Notes under the pieces: generated by a model | Told to the model about the DNA's origin: nothing | The model's database searches: none | Seen by the model: the letters and a program-made list of their open reading frames with translations, nothing else | Assembly: GCA_902571005.1 (NCBI GenBank) | Contig: CACGAG010000003.1 | Span: 1 to 64,000, forward strand | Reading direction: 5' to 3' | Length of the DNA stretch: 64,000 bases | Source: an uncultured Pelagibacteraceae bacterium | GTDB taxonomy: Bacteria; Pseudomonadota; Alphaproteobacteria; Pelagibacterales; AG-422-B15 | Part shown: piece after piece, positions 56,276 through 64,000 of the stretch | Layout: every line of letters begins with the position of its first letter | How positions within the stretch are numbered: position 1 is the stretch's first letter | Position numbers and translations under genes: made by a program

Positions 56276-56638
56276 TTATTTATCTTGATCAAGAATTTGA
56301 ATGTAAGCCATAGGTGCATTATCACCTGATCGATAGCCAGCTTTTACAATTCTACAATAGCCACCGTTTCTATCTTTGAATCTTTCAGATAAATCTCCGA
56401 AAACTTTTGTTACTGCTTCTTTATCTCTAAGTGAGTTAAAGGCATTTGCCCTTGATGAACTTTTATTCTTTTTACCTAGAGTGATAATTTTTTCTACAAA
56501 TGGTCTTAATTCCTTTGCTTTTGGAAGTGTGGTTTTAATGGTCTCATTTTTGATTAGAGAAACAGCCATGTTCTCAAGCATCGCTATTCGATGCGATGAT
56601 GTCCTATTTAACTTTCTTTTTGCAATTCCGTGTCTCAT
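56276..56638 (-). CDS. rplQ: 50S ribosomal protein L17
   Basis: The 120-residue bacterial L17 has [32 protein letters not shown] and [24 protein letters not shown]. It starts two bases after the rpoA stop and is last in the alpha operon rpsM-rpsK-rpoA-rplQ. Confidence 0.97.
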   Translation of the reverse strand: MRHGIAKRKLNRTSSHRIAMLENMAVSLIKNETIKTTLPKAKELRPFVEKIITLGKKNKSSSRANAFNSLRDKEAVTKVFGDLSERFKDRNGGYCRIVKAGYRSGDNAPMAYIQILDQDK

Positions 56639-56640
56639 TT

Positions 56641-57663
56641 TTAGTTATATGGATCTTCAATCTTCCTTGCCATTTCCTCGATATTTTCAGGTGGCCAATT
56701 AGGTACTTCCATGCCTAAATATAGTGACATGGTGCCTAGTACTTCTTTTATTTCATTTAGAGACTTACGACCAAAATTAGGTGTACGCAACATTTCAATT
56801 TCACTTTTTTGCACAAGGTCTCCAATGTAAATAATATTATCATTTCTAAGGCAATTCATTGATCTCACTGAAAGTTCAAGCTCCTCAACTTTTCTTAAAA
56901 GATTTTTATTAAATTGAGGTTCCAATGCATCAGGTTCTTCCTGTATCTCTTCAGGTTCTTCAAAATTAATAAACGATTGCAATTGATCTTGAATTATTCG
57001 TGCTGCAAAAGCAATAGCGTCCTCAGGAGATACTGATCCATTTGTCTCAATTGACATTGTTAGCTTGTCGTAGTCCAGGACTTTTCCTTCTCTAGTATTT
57101 TCTATACTGTATGAAACTGTTTTAACTGGGCTAAATATGGAGTCTATCGGAATCAGGCCTATTGCAGAGTCATCTGGCTTATTATGTTCAGCGGCAACAT
57201 AACCTTTACCTTTTGCTACGGTAAGCTCCATATTAAATTCAGTATTGTCATCAAGATTACAAATAACTAGCTCTGGATTTATAATATCAATTTCAGATGG
57301 TGTATTTATCATGCCCGCTGTAATCTCACCAGGACCAGTTACATTGAGATTCATTTTTCTTACACCTTCAGAATGCATATTTAAAGAAAGGGACTTAATA
57401 TTTAACACTATATCTGTAACGTCTTCTCTTACTCCATCAATAGATGAAAATTCATGAAGAACGTTATCTATTTTAATTGCTGTCACAGCAGTACCTTGTA
57501 GTGACGACAACAGCACTCTTCTAAGAGCATTTCCAAGAGTTAAACCAAAACCCCTTTCAAGTGGTTCCGCAATTAATGTTGCTTTATATTGGGTGTCTTC
57601 ATCGTTGATTAGCTTAAGTTTTGAAGGTTTTATTAATGCCTGCCAATTATTAATAATACTCAT
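56641..57663 (-). CDS. rpoA: RNA polymerase alpha subunit
   Basis: The 340-residue product has the N-terminal assembly domain ([28 protein letters not shown]) and a C-terminal domain (from about 265, [21 protein letters not shown] and [16 protein letters not shown]) that binds UP elements and regulators. I use the ATG at 57663, preceded by AAAGGA, rather than an upstream in-frame start inside the rpsK end. It lies in the alpha operon. Confidence 0.97.
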   Translation of the reverse strand: MSIINNWQALIKPSKLKLINDEDTQYKATLIAEPLERGFGLTLGNALRRVLLSSLQGTAVTAIKIDNVLHEFSSIDGVREDVTDIVLNIKSLSLNMHSEGVRKMNLNVTGPGEITAGMINTPSEIDIINPELVICNLDDNTEFNMELTVAKGKGYVAAEHNKPDDSAIGLIPIDSIFSPVKTVSYSIENTREGKVLDYDKLTMSIETNGSVSPEDAIAFAARIIQDQLQSFINFEEPEEIQEEPDALEPQFNKNLLRKVEELELSVRSMNCLRNDNIIYIGDLVQKSEIEMLRTPNFGRKSLNEIKEVLGTMSLYLGMEVPNWPPENIEEMARKIEDPYN

Positions 57664-57686
57664 AGTTTTTTTTCCTTTAATAAATA

Positions 57687-58076
57687 TTAAACTCTTCTTT
57701 TCTTTGGTGGACGACAACCATTGTGAGGAATTGGTGTAGTATCTTTTATAGAAGTTATATAGAATCCTACAGCTTGTAATGCTCGTAGTGCCGACTCTCG
57801 TCCTCCGCCTGGTCCTTTAACAAATACTTGTAAATTTTTTAAACCAAACTCTTTTGCTTTAGTGCCAGCATCCTCAGCTGCAATTTGTGCAGCGTATGGC
57901 GTGGATTTTCTTGATCCTTTAAAACCTTTTACTCCCGCAGACGACCATGCAATACTATTGCCTTGCTCATCTGTAATGGTAATCATAGTATTATTAAATG
58001 TAGCATTAATATACGCTAATCCAGAAATGATATTCTTTTTTTGTTTTTTCTTTTTTACAGTTTTAGCTTCAGCCAT
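57687..58076 (-). CDS. rpsK: 30S ribosomal protein S11
   Basis: The 129-residue S11 has [42 protein letters not shown] and the C-terminal [17 protein letters not shown] lysine-rich N-terminal stretch precedes the fold. It starts two bases after rpsM. Confidence 0.97.
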   Translation of the reverse strand: MAEAKTVKKKKQKKNIISGLAYINATFNNTMITITDEQGNSIAWSSAGVKGFKGSRKSTPYAAQIAAEDAGTKAKEFGLKNLQVFVKGPGGGRESALRALQAVGFYITSIKDTTPIPHNGCRPPKKRRV

Positions 58077-58078
58077 AT

Positions 58079-58456
58079 TTATTTAGTAACCTTTTTCTTG
58101 CCAGCAATTGCAATAGCTTTTCCTTTTTTTGTTCTAGCGTTTGTATGAGTACGCTGACCTCTACATGGCAAATTTTTTCTGTGTCTCACACCTCTATACG
58201 TACCAAGGTCCTTTAATCTTTTGATATTTCCAGAAACCTCTCTTCTTAAATCACCTTCAACTAAAAATGATGATGAAATAACATCACTAACATTTTTTAT
58301 TTCTGCTTCAGATAAATCTTGGACTCTAGTATTTGCATCTACATTTGCCTGAGAACATACATCTCTTGAAGTCTTATCACCAATTCCATAAACGTAGGTC
58401 AAAGCAACTCCTAATTTCTTTTGGGTTGGAATATTTACTCCAGCAATACGAGCCAT
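58079..58456 (-). CDS. rpsM: 30S ribosomal protein S13
   Basis: The 125-residue S13 has [25 protein letters not shown] and the C-terminal [28 protein letters not shown]. It is first in the alpha operon and has its own promoter in the 72-base gap after adk. Confidence 0.97.
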   Translation of the reverse strand: MARIAGVNIPTQKKLGVALTYVYGIGDKTSRDVCSQANVDANTRVQDLSEAEIKNVSDVISSSFLVEGDLRREVSGNIKRLKDLGTYRGVRHRKNLPCRGQRTHTNARTKKGKAIAIAGKKKVTK

Positions 58457-58495
58457 TAATAAAGACCTAACATTTTTGGTTTGAGAGATTGCGGG

Positions 58496-58523
58496 ATTAT
58501 AGGATTATTAATTAATTGGTCAA
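58496..58523 (-). promoter_or_regulatory. Promoter of the rpsM-rpsK-rpoA-rplQ operon
   Basis: On the minus strand TTGACC (58518-58523) is followed after 16 bases by a perfect TATAAT (58496-58501). The rpsM ATG is 39 bases downstream of the -10 box, leaving a leader of about 32 bases without a clear Shine-Dalgarno sequence. It lies just after the adk stop, so the alpha operon can be transcribed separately from the spc operon. Confidence 0.65.
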
Positions 58524-58528
58524 GCATA

Positions 58529-59095
58529 TTAAAGGTGATCTATAATTAAGTTAATTGATTGATTTATATGCATAATTTCACCTACACCATTGACTTTTTT
58601 TAGCAGTTTTGCTTCACCATAATATTTTATTAAAGGCATAGTTTCATTAAAATATGTTTCGAGTCTTTTAATAAGAGTTTCCTCATTATCATCTGATCTT
58701 CCTTCTTCTTTACCTCTAGATAATATTCTTTCTTTTAAATGTTTTTCATCAACATCCAGCTGAATTACGCATGATATATTGTTTTTAAGTTCTAACATCA
58801 ATTTATCTAGAAGCTTAGCCTGCTCTGTATTTCTTGGAAAGCCATCGAGTAGATATCCGCTTGAATTTTTATTATTATTAAAAAATGATTTAATAACATT
58901 AATTATGATATCGTTAGAAACTAGTTTTCCCTCATCAATGATTTGTTTAGCCTTTACCCCTATCTCACTTTTATTAGCTATCTCGACCCTAAGCAGGTCA
59001 CCTGTAGATAAGTGGCTTAATTTATATTTTTCACAGATTAAATTTGCCTGAGTTCCTTTTCCAGCTCCTGGGGGTCCCAATAAAACTAAATTCAC
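58529..59095 (-). CDS. adk: Adenylate kinase, short-LID form
   Basis: The 188-residue enzyme has the P-loop LGPPGAGKGTQ (about 6-16), HLSTGDLLR and LDGFPRNTEQ. The LID is short (ILSRGKEEGRSDDNEET) without zinc cysteines, as in other alphaproteobacteria. The start is a GTG at 59095 overlapping the secY stop (GTGA). The much longer open frame upstream lies inside secY and is not part of the gene. It converts ATP and AMP to two ADP. Confidence 0.94.
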   Translation of the reverse strand: MNLVLLGPPGAGKGTQANLICEKYKLSHLSTGDLLRVEIANKSEIGVKAKQIIDEGKLVSNDIIINVIKSFFNNNKNSSGYLLDGFPRNTEQAKLLDKLMLELKNNISCVIQLDVDEKHLKERILSRGKEEGRSDDNEETLIKRLETYFNETMPLIKYYGEAKLLKKVNGVGEIMHINQSINLIIDHL

Positions 59096-60423
59096 CTTCT
59101 TGTGCCTCTTAGACGAGATTTTTTTATTAAAGCTTCGTATTGATATGCAAACAAATGGCTTTGAATTTGTCCAACAGTATCCATACCTACAACCACAACA
59201 ATGAGTAATGATGTACCTCCCAAATAAAATGGTATTGAGTATTGCGCGATTAAAATTTCTGGGAGTATGCATACAAATGCTAAATATAATGCCCCAATGG
59301 TTGTTATTCTGGATAAGACAAAATCAATATACTCAGCAGTTTTTTCACCTGGTCTAATTCCTGGAATAAAGCCGCCTTGTCTTTTTAGATTATCAGCAGT
59401 TTCAACTGGATTAAATACAATTGAAGTATAAAAGAATGCAAAAAATATAATTGCCGCTGCGTACATCAACATATATGCCGGTTGGCCTCTACCAAGAAGT
59501 GCTGCAATATCGTTTAATAATCCTGGCTCAGCAGACACATTGAAGTTTGCAATTGTAATTGGTAACAATAAAATAGATGAAGCAAATATTGCTGGTATAA
59601 CACCTGCGGTGTTAAGTTTAAGAGGTAGATGCGTGCTATCTCCAGCGAACATCTTATTTCCCATCTGTCTTTTTGGGTACTGAACTATTAATCTTCTTTG
59701 AGCTCTCTCCATAAAAACTATAAAGATAACTACAGCTACAATCATTAATAAGAGCAATACAAGTGTAAGAGTTGAAATTGTGCCCTGACGACCCAAAGTT
59801 AATGTATTAATTAATGCGCTGGGTATTTCTGCAACAATGCCAGAAAAAATAATGAGTGATATGCCATTTCCTATACCTCTACTGGTTATTTGTTCTCCAA
59901 GCCACATCAAGAAAACTGTTCCCCCAGTTAATGTAATTGTTGTGGAAAGTCTAAAAAATAGTCCAGGGTCTGTAACAACTTTTCCTGCAGATTCTAAACC
60001 AACAGAAATCCCATATCCTTGTAATAACGCAAGTAAGACAGTTCCGTATCTTGTATATTGAGTAATTTTTCTTCTTCCAGGCTCACCTTCTTTTTTTAAG
60101 CTTGCCAAATGAGGCGATACACTTGTCATAAGTTGCATAATAATTGATGAAGATATGTATGGCATGATACCTAATGCGAAAATAGCCATTCGGCTTATAG
60201 CTCCACCTGCAAAAACATCAAACATTCCTAGAATTCCACTTTGATTAGTCTCAACAAGTAGTTTTAACTGCTCAATATCTATCCCTGGCAATGGAATATA
60301 TGTGCCAAATCTGTAAATTATTAAAGCACCTAAAGTGAACCAAATCCTTTTCTTTAATTCAGTAGCCTTGGAAAAGACACTAAAATTAAAGTTTGATGCT
60401 AATTTTTCAGCTGCTGAAGCCAT
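59092..60423 (-). CDS. secY: Protein translocase subunit SecY
   Basis: The 443-residue SecYEG channel has ten membrane segments. It has the plug-region YIPLPGID, the FALGIMPYISSSIIMQLM helix, the cytoplasmic EGEPGRRKITQYTRY loop and the C-terminal RLRGTRR tail. It exports unfolded proteins with SecA. It lies four bases after the rplO stop, within the spc operon. Confidence 0.97.
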   Translation of the reverse strand: MASAAEKLASNFNFSVFSKATELKKRIWFTLGALIIYRFGTYIPLPGIDIEQLKLLVETNQSGILGMFDVFAGGAISRMAIFALGIMPYISSSIIMQLMTSVSPHLASLKKEGEPGRRKITQYTRYGTVLLALLQGYGISVGLESAGKVVTDPGLFFRLSTTITLTGGTVFLMWLGEQITSRGIGNGISLIIFSGIVAEIPSALINTLTLGRQGTISTLTLVLLLLMIVAVVIFIVFMERAQRRLIVQYPKRQMGNKMFAGDSTHLPLKLNTAGVIPAIFASSILLLPITIANFNVSAEPGLLNDIAALLGRGQPAYMLMYAAAIIFFAFFYTSIVFNPVETADNLKRQGGFIPGIRPGEKTAEYIDFVLSRITTIGALYLAFVCILPEILIAQYSIPFYLGGTSLLIVVVVGMDTVGQIQSHLFAYQYEALIKKSRLRGTRR

Positions 60424-60427
60424 TTCG

Positions 60428-60892
60428 CTAGATTGCTTTACTTATTTTAAATTCAATACCAAGTTTTTGAAGTTTTTCTTCCGCAGACTTAGTTACTTTA
60501 CTGCATTCGATAATATTTTTTGATTTTAATTCACCTGTGCCAAGAATTTTTAAAAGTTTTTTATCTTTACTTTTTAAAATACGTAACTTTTTTAAGAGTG
60601 CAATATTAATGATCTCAGACTCATTAATAGAGTTTTTATCAATCAATTTTTGCAGTGTAGAGAGATTTAATTCAAAATACTGTTTCTTTGTAAAATTTGA
60701 GAAGCCAAATTTAGGTAATCTTCTATGCAAGGGCATTTGTCCACCTTCAAAACCATGAATAGCAACTCCAGAACGGGCTTTTTGTCCTTTATGGCCACTT
60801 CCAGAGGTTTTACCTTTACCCGAGCCTATACCTCTTCCAATTCTCTTTTTTGATTTAAAGCTCTTGTTTTTATTGATTTGATTCAGTTTCAT
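60428..60892 (-). CDS. rplO: 50S ribosomal protein L15
   Basis: The 154-residue L15 has KSKKRIGRGIGSGKGKTSGSGHKGQKARSG and the FEGGQMPLHRRLPKFGF segment. The C-terminal half is lysine-rich. Its start is directly adjacent to the rpmD stop. Confidence 0.96.
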   Translation of the reverse strand: MKLNQINKNKSFKSKKRIGRGIGSGKGKTSGSGHKGQKARSGVAIHGFEGGQMPLHRRLPKFGFSNFTKKQYFELNLSTLQKLIDKNSINESEIINIALLKKLRILKSKDKKLLKILGTGELKSKNIIECSKVTKSAEEKLQKLGIEFKISKAI

Positions 60893-61075
60893 TTAATTAT
60901 TTTCCGTGATTACTAAATGTTTGATTTTTTTAATCATGCCTAATGTTTCAGGCGTTGCCTCTCTTATGACGCTGCTGTTAATTTTTTTTAGTCCCAGCCC
61001 TTTAACTGTCGCTATTTGTCCCTTTTGAGAACCAATGGTACTTTTTTTTAGTGTAATTTTTAATTTTTGAGTCAT
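60893..61075 (-). CDS. rpmD: 50S ribosomal protein L30
   Basis: The 60-residue L30 has [32 protein letters not shown], the usual fold. It overlaps rpsE by four bases (ATGA). Confidence 0.95.
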   Translation of the reverse strand: MTQKLKITLKKSTIGSQKGQIATVKGLGLKKINSSVIREATPETLGMIKKIKHLVITENN

Positions 61076-61602
61076 GTCGTCTCTCTTGCAGAAGTAATGT
61101 TGCCGACTTTTTTAGATCTTCTTGCAGCAATTATCTTTGGTGATTTTTGCTGTTTCAGTCCATCTACTGCTGCTCTAATAATATTATAGGGATTTGAGCT
61201 ACCAACTGACTTTGCAACAATGTCTTGTATGCCTAATAGTTCAAATACCGCCCTAACTGATCCTCCAGCAATAATACCTGTACCTGAAGGTGCAGATCTC
61301 ATTACAACGCGCGATGAACCATGTATTCCAATTATATCATGATGTAATGTTCTACCTTCTCTCAGTGGTATTCTAACCAAACTTTTTTTAGCAGAATCAG
61401 TTGCTTTTTTAATGGCCTCAGGAACCTCTTTTGCTTTTCCATGACCAAAACCAACTTTACCAGACTCATCACCAGCAACAACTAATGCTGCAAATCCAAA
61501 TCGCCTTCCTCCTTTAACAACTTTTGTAACACGGTTAATTGCCACAAGTTTATCTTTAATTTCAATACCGTTTTGATCTTTGTTTTTATTTTCTTTCACC
61601 AT
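61072..61602 (-). CDS. rpsE: 30S ribosomal protein S5
   Basis: The 176-residue S5 has [41 protein letters not shown] and [19 protein letters not shown]. It sits between rplR and rpmD, eight bases after the rplR stop. Confidence 0.97.
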   Translation of the reverse strand: MVKENKNKDQNGIEIKDKLVAINRVTKVVKGGRRFGFAALVVAGDESGKVGFGHGKAKEVPEAIKKATDSAKKSLVRIPLREGRTLHHDIIGIHGSSRVVMRSAPSGTGIIAGGSVRAVFELLGIQDIVAKSVGSSNPYNIIRAAVDGLKQQKSPKIIAARRSKKVGNITSARETT

Positions 61603-61610
61603 AATATTTC

Positions 61611-61958
61611 CTATAAATTTATACCCCCAGATCTTACTTCATCAGTAACTGTTTTTACTATTCCATGATACAAATTTGGACCCCGATCTAAGAAAACATC
61701 TTTAACGCCCTTTTCAGCTGCTGACTTAGCAAGTTCATTGCCTAATATTTTTGCATTTGCAATATTACATGAATTTTTACTTTTTTCTGATTTTAGAGTT
61801 GAGGCACTGCAAATGGTAATGCCTTTATTATCGTCAACGATTTGAGCATACAAGTGCTGTGATGACTTATAAAGAGTAAGTCTCATGCGAGATTTATTAT
61901 TTTTCTTTAGCTTAAACCTGACCCTGCTTGATCTTTTTTGTTTCTTTGGAGATAACAT
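61611..61958 (-). CDS. rplR: 50S ribosomal protein L18
   Basis: The 115-residue L18 has [18 protein letters not shown] and the C-terminal [25 protein letters not shown]. It overlaps the rplF stop by one base. Confidence 0.96.
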   Translation of the reverse strand: MLSPKKQKRSSRVRFKLKKNNKSRMRLTLYKSSQHLYAQIVDDNKGITICSASTLKSEKSKNSCNIANAKILGNELAKSAAEKGVKDVFLDRGPNLYHGIVKTVTDEVRSGGINL

Positions 61959-62491
61959 TATTTTTTCTTACCTTCTTTTCTATTTATATACTCATCAGCG
62001 TACTTAATGCCCTTTCCTTTATAAGGTTCTGGTCCTCTAAAATTTCGAATTTCAGCGGCAGTTTGTCCAACAAGTTGCTTGTCGGGACCCTTAATCTCAA
62101 TATTATTTTGTTTATCAACTGTAACCGTAATATTTTCTGGAATATCGTAATTTATGGGATGACTATACCCAAGCAATAATTCAAGAGTTTTACCTTTTAA
62201 AGCTGCTCGATATCCAACACCATTCATCTCTAATTTTTTTGAAAAGCCCTCACTTACACCAATAATTAAATTATTAACTAAATTTCTCTGTAATCCCCAG
62301 AAAGAAACTAAAGCTTTGTCATCAGATTTAGGTTTCATTGTAATTTTTTGACCCTCAACTATTACTTCGATTTGAGAATTTAACTTAGACTCAAGCTTGC
62401 CTAATGGGCCCTCAGCTGAAATTAACCCTTCTTGAAGATTAATTTTTACACTTTCCGGTATATTTATTTCTTTTGATCCTACTCTAGACAT
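61958..62491 (-). CDS. rplF: 50S ribosomal protein L6
   Basis: The 177-residue L6 has two repeated domains and the C-terminal signature EIRNFRGPEPYKGKGIKYADE. It starts two bases after the rpsH stop. Confidence 0.97.
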   Translation of the reverse strand: MSRVGSKEINIPESVKINLQEGLISAEGPLGKLESKLNSQIEVIVEGQKITMKPKSDDKALVSFWGLQRNLVNNLIIGVSEGFSKKLEMNGVGYRAALKGKTLELLLGYSHPINYDIPENITVTVDKQNNIEIKGPDKQLVGQTAAEIRNFRGPEPYKGKGIKYADEYINRKEGKKK

Positions 62492-62493
62492 AA

Positions 62494-62892
62494 CTAAAAC
62501 ACTCTACAAATAATTTCCCCACCAACTTTTTGATCTCTTGCATCTGCGTCTGTCATCACACCTTTCGAAGTCGAAATAATTGAAATTCCAAGGCCATTAT
62601 GTACATACGGGATCCTTCCAGCGCCAGAATAAACACGCCTACCTGGTTTTGAAATTCTTGTGATCTCTGAAATTACTGGACCTTTTTCATCATATTTCAG
62701 TTCAATATCAAGCTCTTCCCTGCCAGATGAGTGTTTGGTTCGAGCATATCCTCTTATGTAACCTTCTTTTTTAAGTACCTCTAAGATATTTTCCCTTAAC
62801 TTAGAAACGGGGGAACTAACGATTGGTTTATTTCTCATTTGTGCATTTCTAATTCTACTAAATAAATCGGACAACGGATCTTGTAATGACAT
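62494..62892 (-). CDS. rpsH: 30S ribosomal protein S8
   Basis: The 132-residue S8 has [14 protein letters not shown] and the C-terminal [33 protein letters not shown]. It follows rpsN by 12 bases. In E. coli, S8 represses the spc operon by binding mRNA; I could not identify such a site here. Confidence 0.97.
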   Translation of the reverse strand: MSLQDPLSDLFSRIRNAQMRNKPIVSSPVSKLRENILEVLKKEGYIRGYARTKHSSGREELDIELKYDEKGPVISEITRISKPGRRVYSGAGRIPYVHNGLGISIISTSKGVMTDADARDQKVGGEIICRVF

Positions 62893-62904
62893 ATTTCTTC
62901 CTTT

Positions 62905-63210
62905 CTACCAGCTTGATTTATTCATTCCAGGGATTTGACCTTTAGATGCAAGATCCCTCAAGGCAATTCTAGATAATCTCACTCTTTTATGATAACCCCT
63001 TGGACGGCCTGTTAATTCACATCTATTTCTAACTCTTGTTCTCGCACCATTTCTTCTTAATTTGGAAAGTTTTAATTGAGCTTGAAACCTATCATCAATA
63101 GAGGTTTTTTTATCCATGATTAGAGATTTCAATTTACTTCTCTTTTGCAGATCTTTTTCAGACAACTTGATTCTTCTTTTGTTTTTTTCTATCGAACTTT
63201 TTTTAGCCAT
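62905..63210 (-). CDS. rpsN: 30S ribosomal protein S14 (zinc-free form)
   Basis: The 101-residue S14 lacks the CxxC zinc motifs and has [40 protein letters not shown]. The long zinc-free form is usual in proteobacteria. It follows rplE by eight bases. Confidence 0.97.
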   Translation of the reverse strand: MAKKSSIEKNKRRIKLSEKDLQKRSKLKSLIMDKKTSIDDRFQAQLKLSKLRRNGARTRVRNRCELTGRPRGYHKRVRLSRIALRDLASKGQIPGMNKSSW

Positions 63211-63218
63211 GTTTTTAC

Positions 63219-63773
63219 CTAATCATTAATTGGAAAATTTAGAGATTTTAACAGCAACAATGCCTGCTCATCATTTGAAGCTGTAGTATTTATCGTAATA
63301 TCTAACCCACGCACCTTATCAAGTTTATCAACGTTAATTTCAGGAAAAACTGTACATTCTTTAATTCCGAAAGAGTAATTACCTTTTCCATCAAAACAGT
63401 TTTGTTTCAATCCTCTAAAGTCTCTAATACGCGGAAGAGCAATAGTGACCAGCCTATCAACAAACTCATACATCCTATTACCTCTTAAAGTAACCTTTAC
63501 TCCTAAAGGCATGCCAGCCCTGATTTTAAAAGTAGCGATTGATTTTCTTGCTTTTGTCACTAGAGGTTGTTGACCTGCTATCGAAGCTAATTGATCAGAA
63601 GCCAGTTGAATTACTTTAGAGTCATTTACTGCTTCTCCAAGACCCATGTTTAATGAAACTTTTACTAATTTAGGTAGTGCAAGATCATTCTTTATGGAAA
63701 GGTCATTCTTTAGCTTTGGCACTATAGTATTTACATACATTTCTTTTAAACGTGGGATATAATTATCCATCAA
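63219..63773 (-). CDS. rplE: 50S ribosomal protein L5
   Basis: The 184-residue L5 has [18 protein letters not shown], the [23 protein letters not shown] segment and [21 protein letters not shown]. The first ATG (63773) overlaps the rplX end by 11 bases; a second ATG follows immediately. Confidence 0.97.
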   Translation of the reverse strand: MMDNYIPRLKEMYVNTIVPKLKNDLSIKNDLALPKLVKVSLNMGLGEAVNDSKVIQLASDQLASIAGQQPLVTKARKSIATFKIRAGMPLGVKVTLRGNRMYEFVDRLVTIALPRIRDFRGLKQNCFDGKGNYSFGIKECTVFPEINVDKLDKVRGLDITINTTASNDEQALLLLKSLNFPIND

Positions 63774-64000
63774 TTTGATCTCCTGTTTTGATGTTAATTC
63801 TCACTTTTTTATTGTCTTTTAAGTATTTATAACCAACTCTAACACCTTTGTTGGTTTTTTTATCAATCGGCATCAAATTAGAAAGCATTATTGGCATTTC
63901 CTTATTTAAAACCCCACCTTCATTTTTCTGATCTTGTTTTTGATGTTTCTTTGAGATGTTCACACCTTTAACAATTGCTCTCATGCCTAATATTTTCATT
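63763..64000 (-). CDS. rplX: 50S ribosomal protein L24, partial (N terminus beyond the window)
   Basis: The visible 79 residues correspond to the middle and end of L24: AIVKGVNISKKHQKQ and EMPIMLSNLMPIDKKTNKGVRVGYKYLKDNKKVR. The N-terminal KOW part lies past the right edge. The methionine at 63999 is internal and not the start codon. Confidence 0.9.
   Translation of the reverse strand, partial: MKILGMRAIVKGVNISKKHQKQDQKNEGGVLNKEMPIMLSNLMPIDKKTNKGVRVGYKYLKDNKKVRINIKTGDQIDG

Noticed and set aside
59096..59272. Long N-terminal extension of adenylate kinase (cysteine-rich frame)
   Set aside because: It lies wholly inside secY in another frame; the kinase fold begins at the GTG at 59095 and the extension has no family counterpart.
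1..64000. Mobile elements, CRISPR arrays, prophage or genomic island
   Set aside because: No transposase, integrase, direct-repeat array or block of foreign-looking genes was found; nearly every gene belongs to a core family in conserved order.

Overview
The window is a gene-dense, strongly AT-rich stretch of a bacterial chromosome. Gene content and gene order point to an alphaproteobacterium with a streamlined genome, most likely a marine one of the SAR11 or HIMB59/AEGEAN-169 kind. That placement is an inference from composition, the very short intergenic gaps, the conserved alphaproteobacterial gene strings (spoT-pyrE-pdxJ-acpS-lepB-rnc-era-recO; bamE next to a ubiquinol-cytochrome c chaperone; rplM-rpsI-argC beside ctaA) and a SAM-type riboswitch in front of metY. 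I see no insertion sequence, prophage, CRISPR array, rRNA gene or integrated island. One tRNA gene is present.

Layout. 1-4480 (minus): recJ (partial), glpX, hom, a small lipoprotein gene, argC, rpsI, rplM. 4481-6103: a divergent control region with a promoter for rplM and a riboswitch-controlled metY, closed by a terminator shared with ctaA. 6073-10620: ctaA, a DUF2842 protein, chorismate mutase, rpmG, a MerR-type regulator, ihfA, plsX, a cytochrome bc1 assembly chaperone and bamE. 10629-12701: proton-pumping pyrophosphatase hppA. 12784-18610 (minus): rpiB-glyA-nrdR-ribD-ribE-ribBA-ribH-nusB, a riboflavin and one-carbon run. 18666-23335: a GDPD phosphodiesterase, a DUF1295 membrane protein, hemB, a beta-hydroxyacid dehydrogenase and an amine-oxidase-like flavoprotein. 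23354-34249 (minus): parC, recO, era, rnc, lepB, acpS, pdxJ, pyrE, spoT, folK, smpB, dapA. 34330-39787: slt, tRNA-Ser(GCU), gatB-gatA-gatC. 39837-48678 (plus): ruvX, pyrB, plsY, topA, an aldehyde dehydrogenase, a HAD-like protein, a RidA-family protein, a second GDPD and panC. 48675-55322: mgtE, lipB, a gamma-butyrobetaine-hydroxylase-like dioxygenase, pccA and pccB. 55361-64000 (minus): a pseudouridine synthase, then the alpha/spc ribosomal operons from rplQ back to rplX (partial).

Most genes are core housekeeping: translation, nucleotide, amino acid, cofactor and membrane synthesis. The accessory metabolism (FAD amine oxidase, aldehyde dehydrogenase, dioxygenase, propionyl-CoA carboxylase, two glycerophosphodiesterases, PPi-driven proton pump) fits a small marine heterotroph scavenging amines, betaine-like compounds and phosphodiesters. 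The most interesting signals are regulatory. One is a compact metY leader in which a SAM-II/SAM-V-like pseudoknot, an antiterminator, a terminator and a long-range helix compete for the same bases. Another is consensus promoters placed so close to the rplM and ihfA start codons that their mRNAs should be leaderless. Tightly packed divergent and tail-to-tail overlapping gene pairs leave almost no room for separate promoters or terminators.
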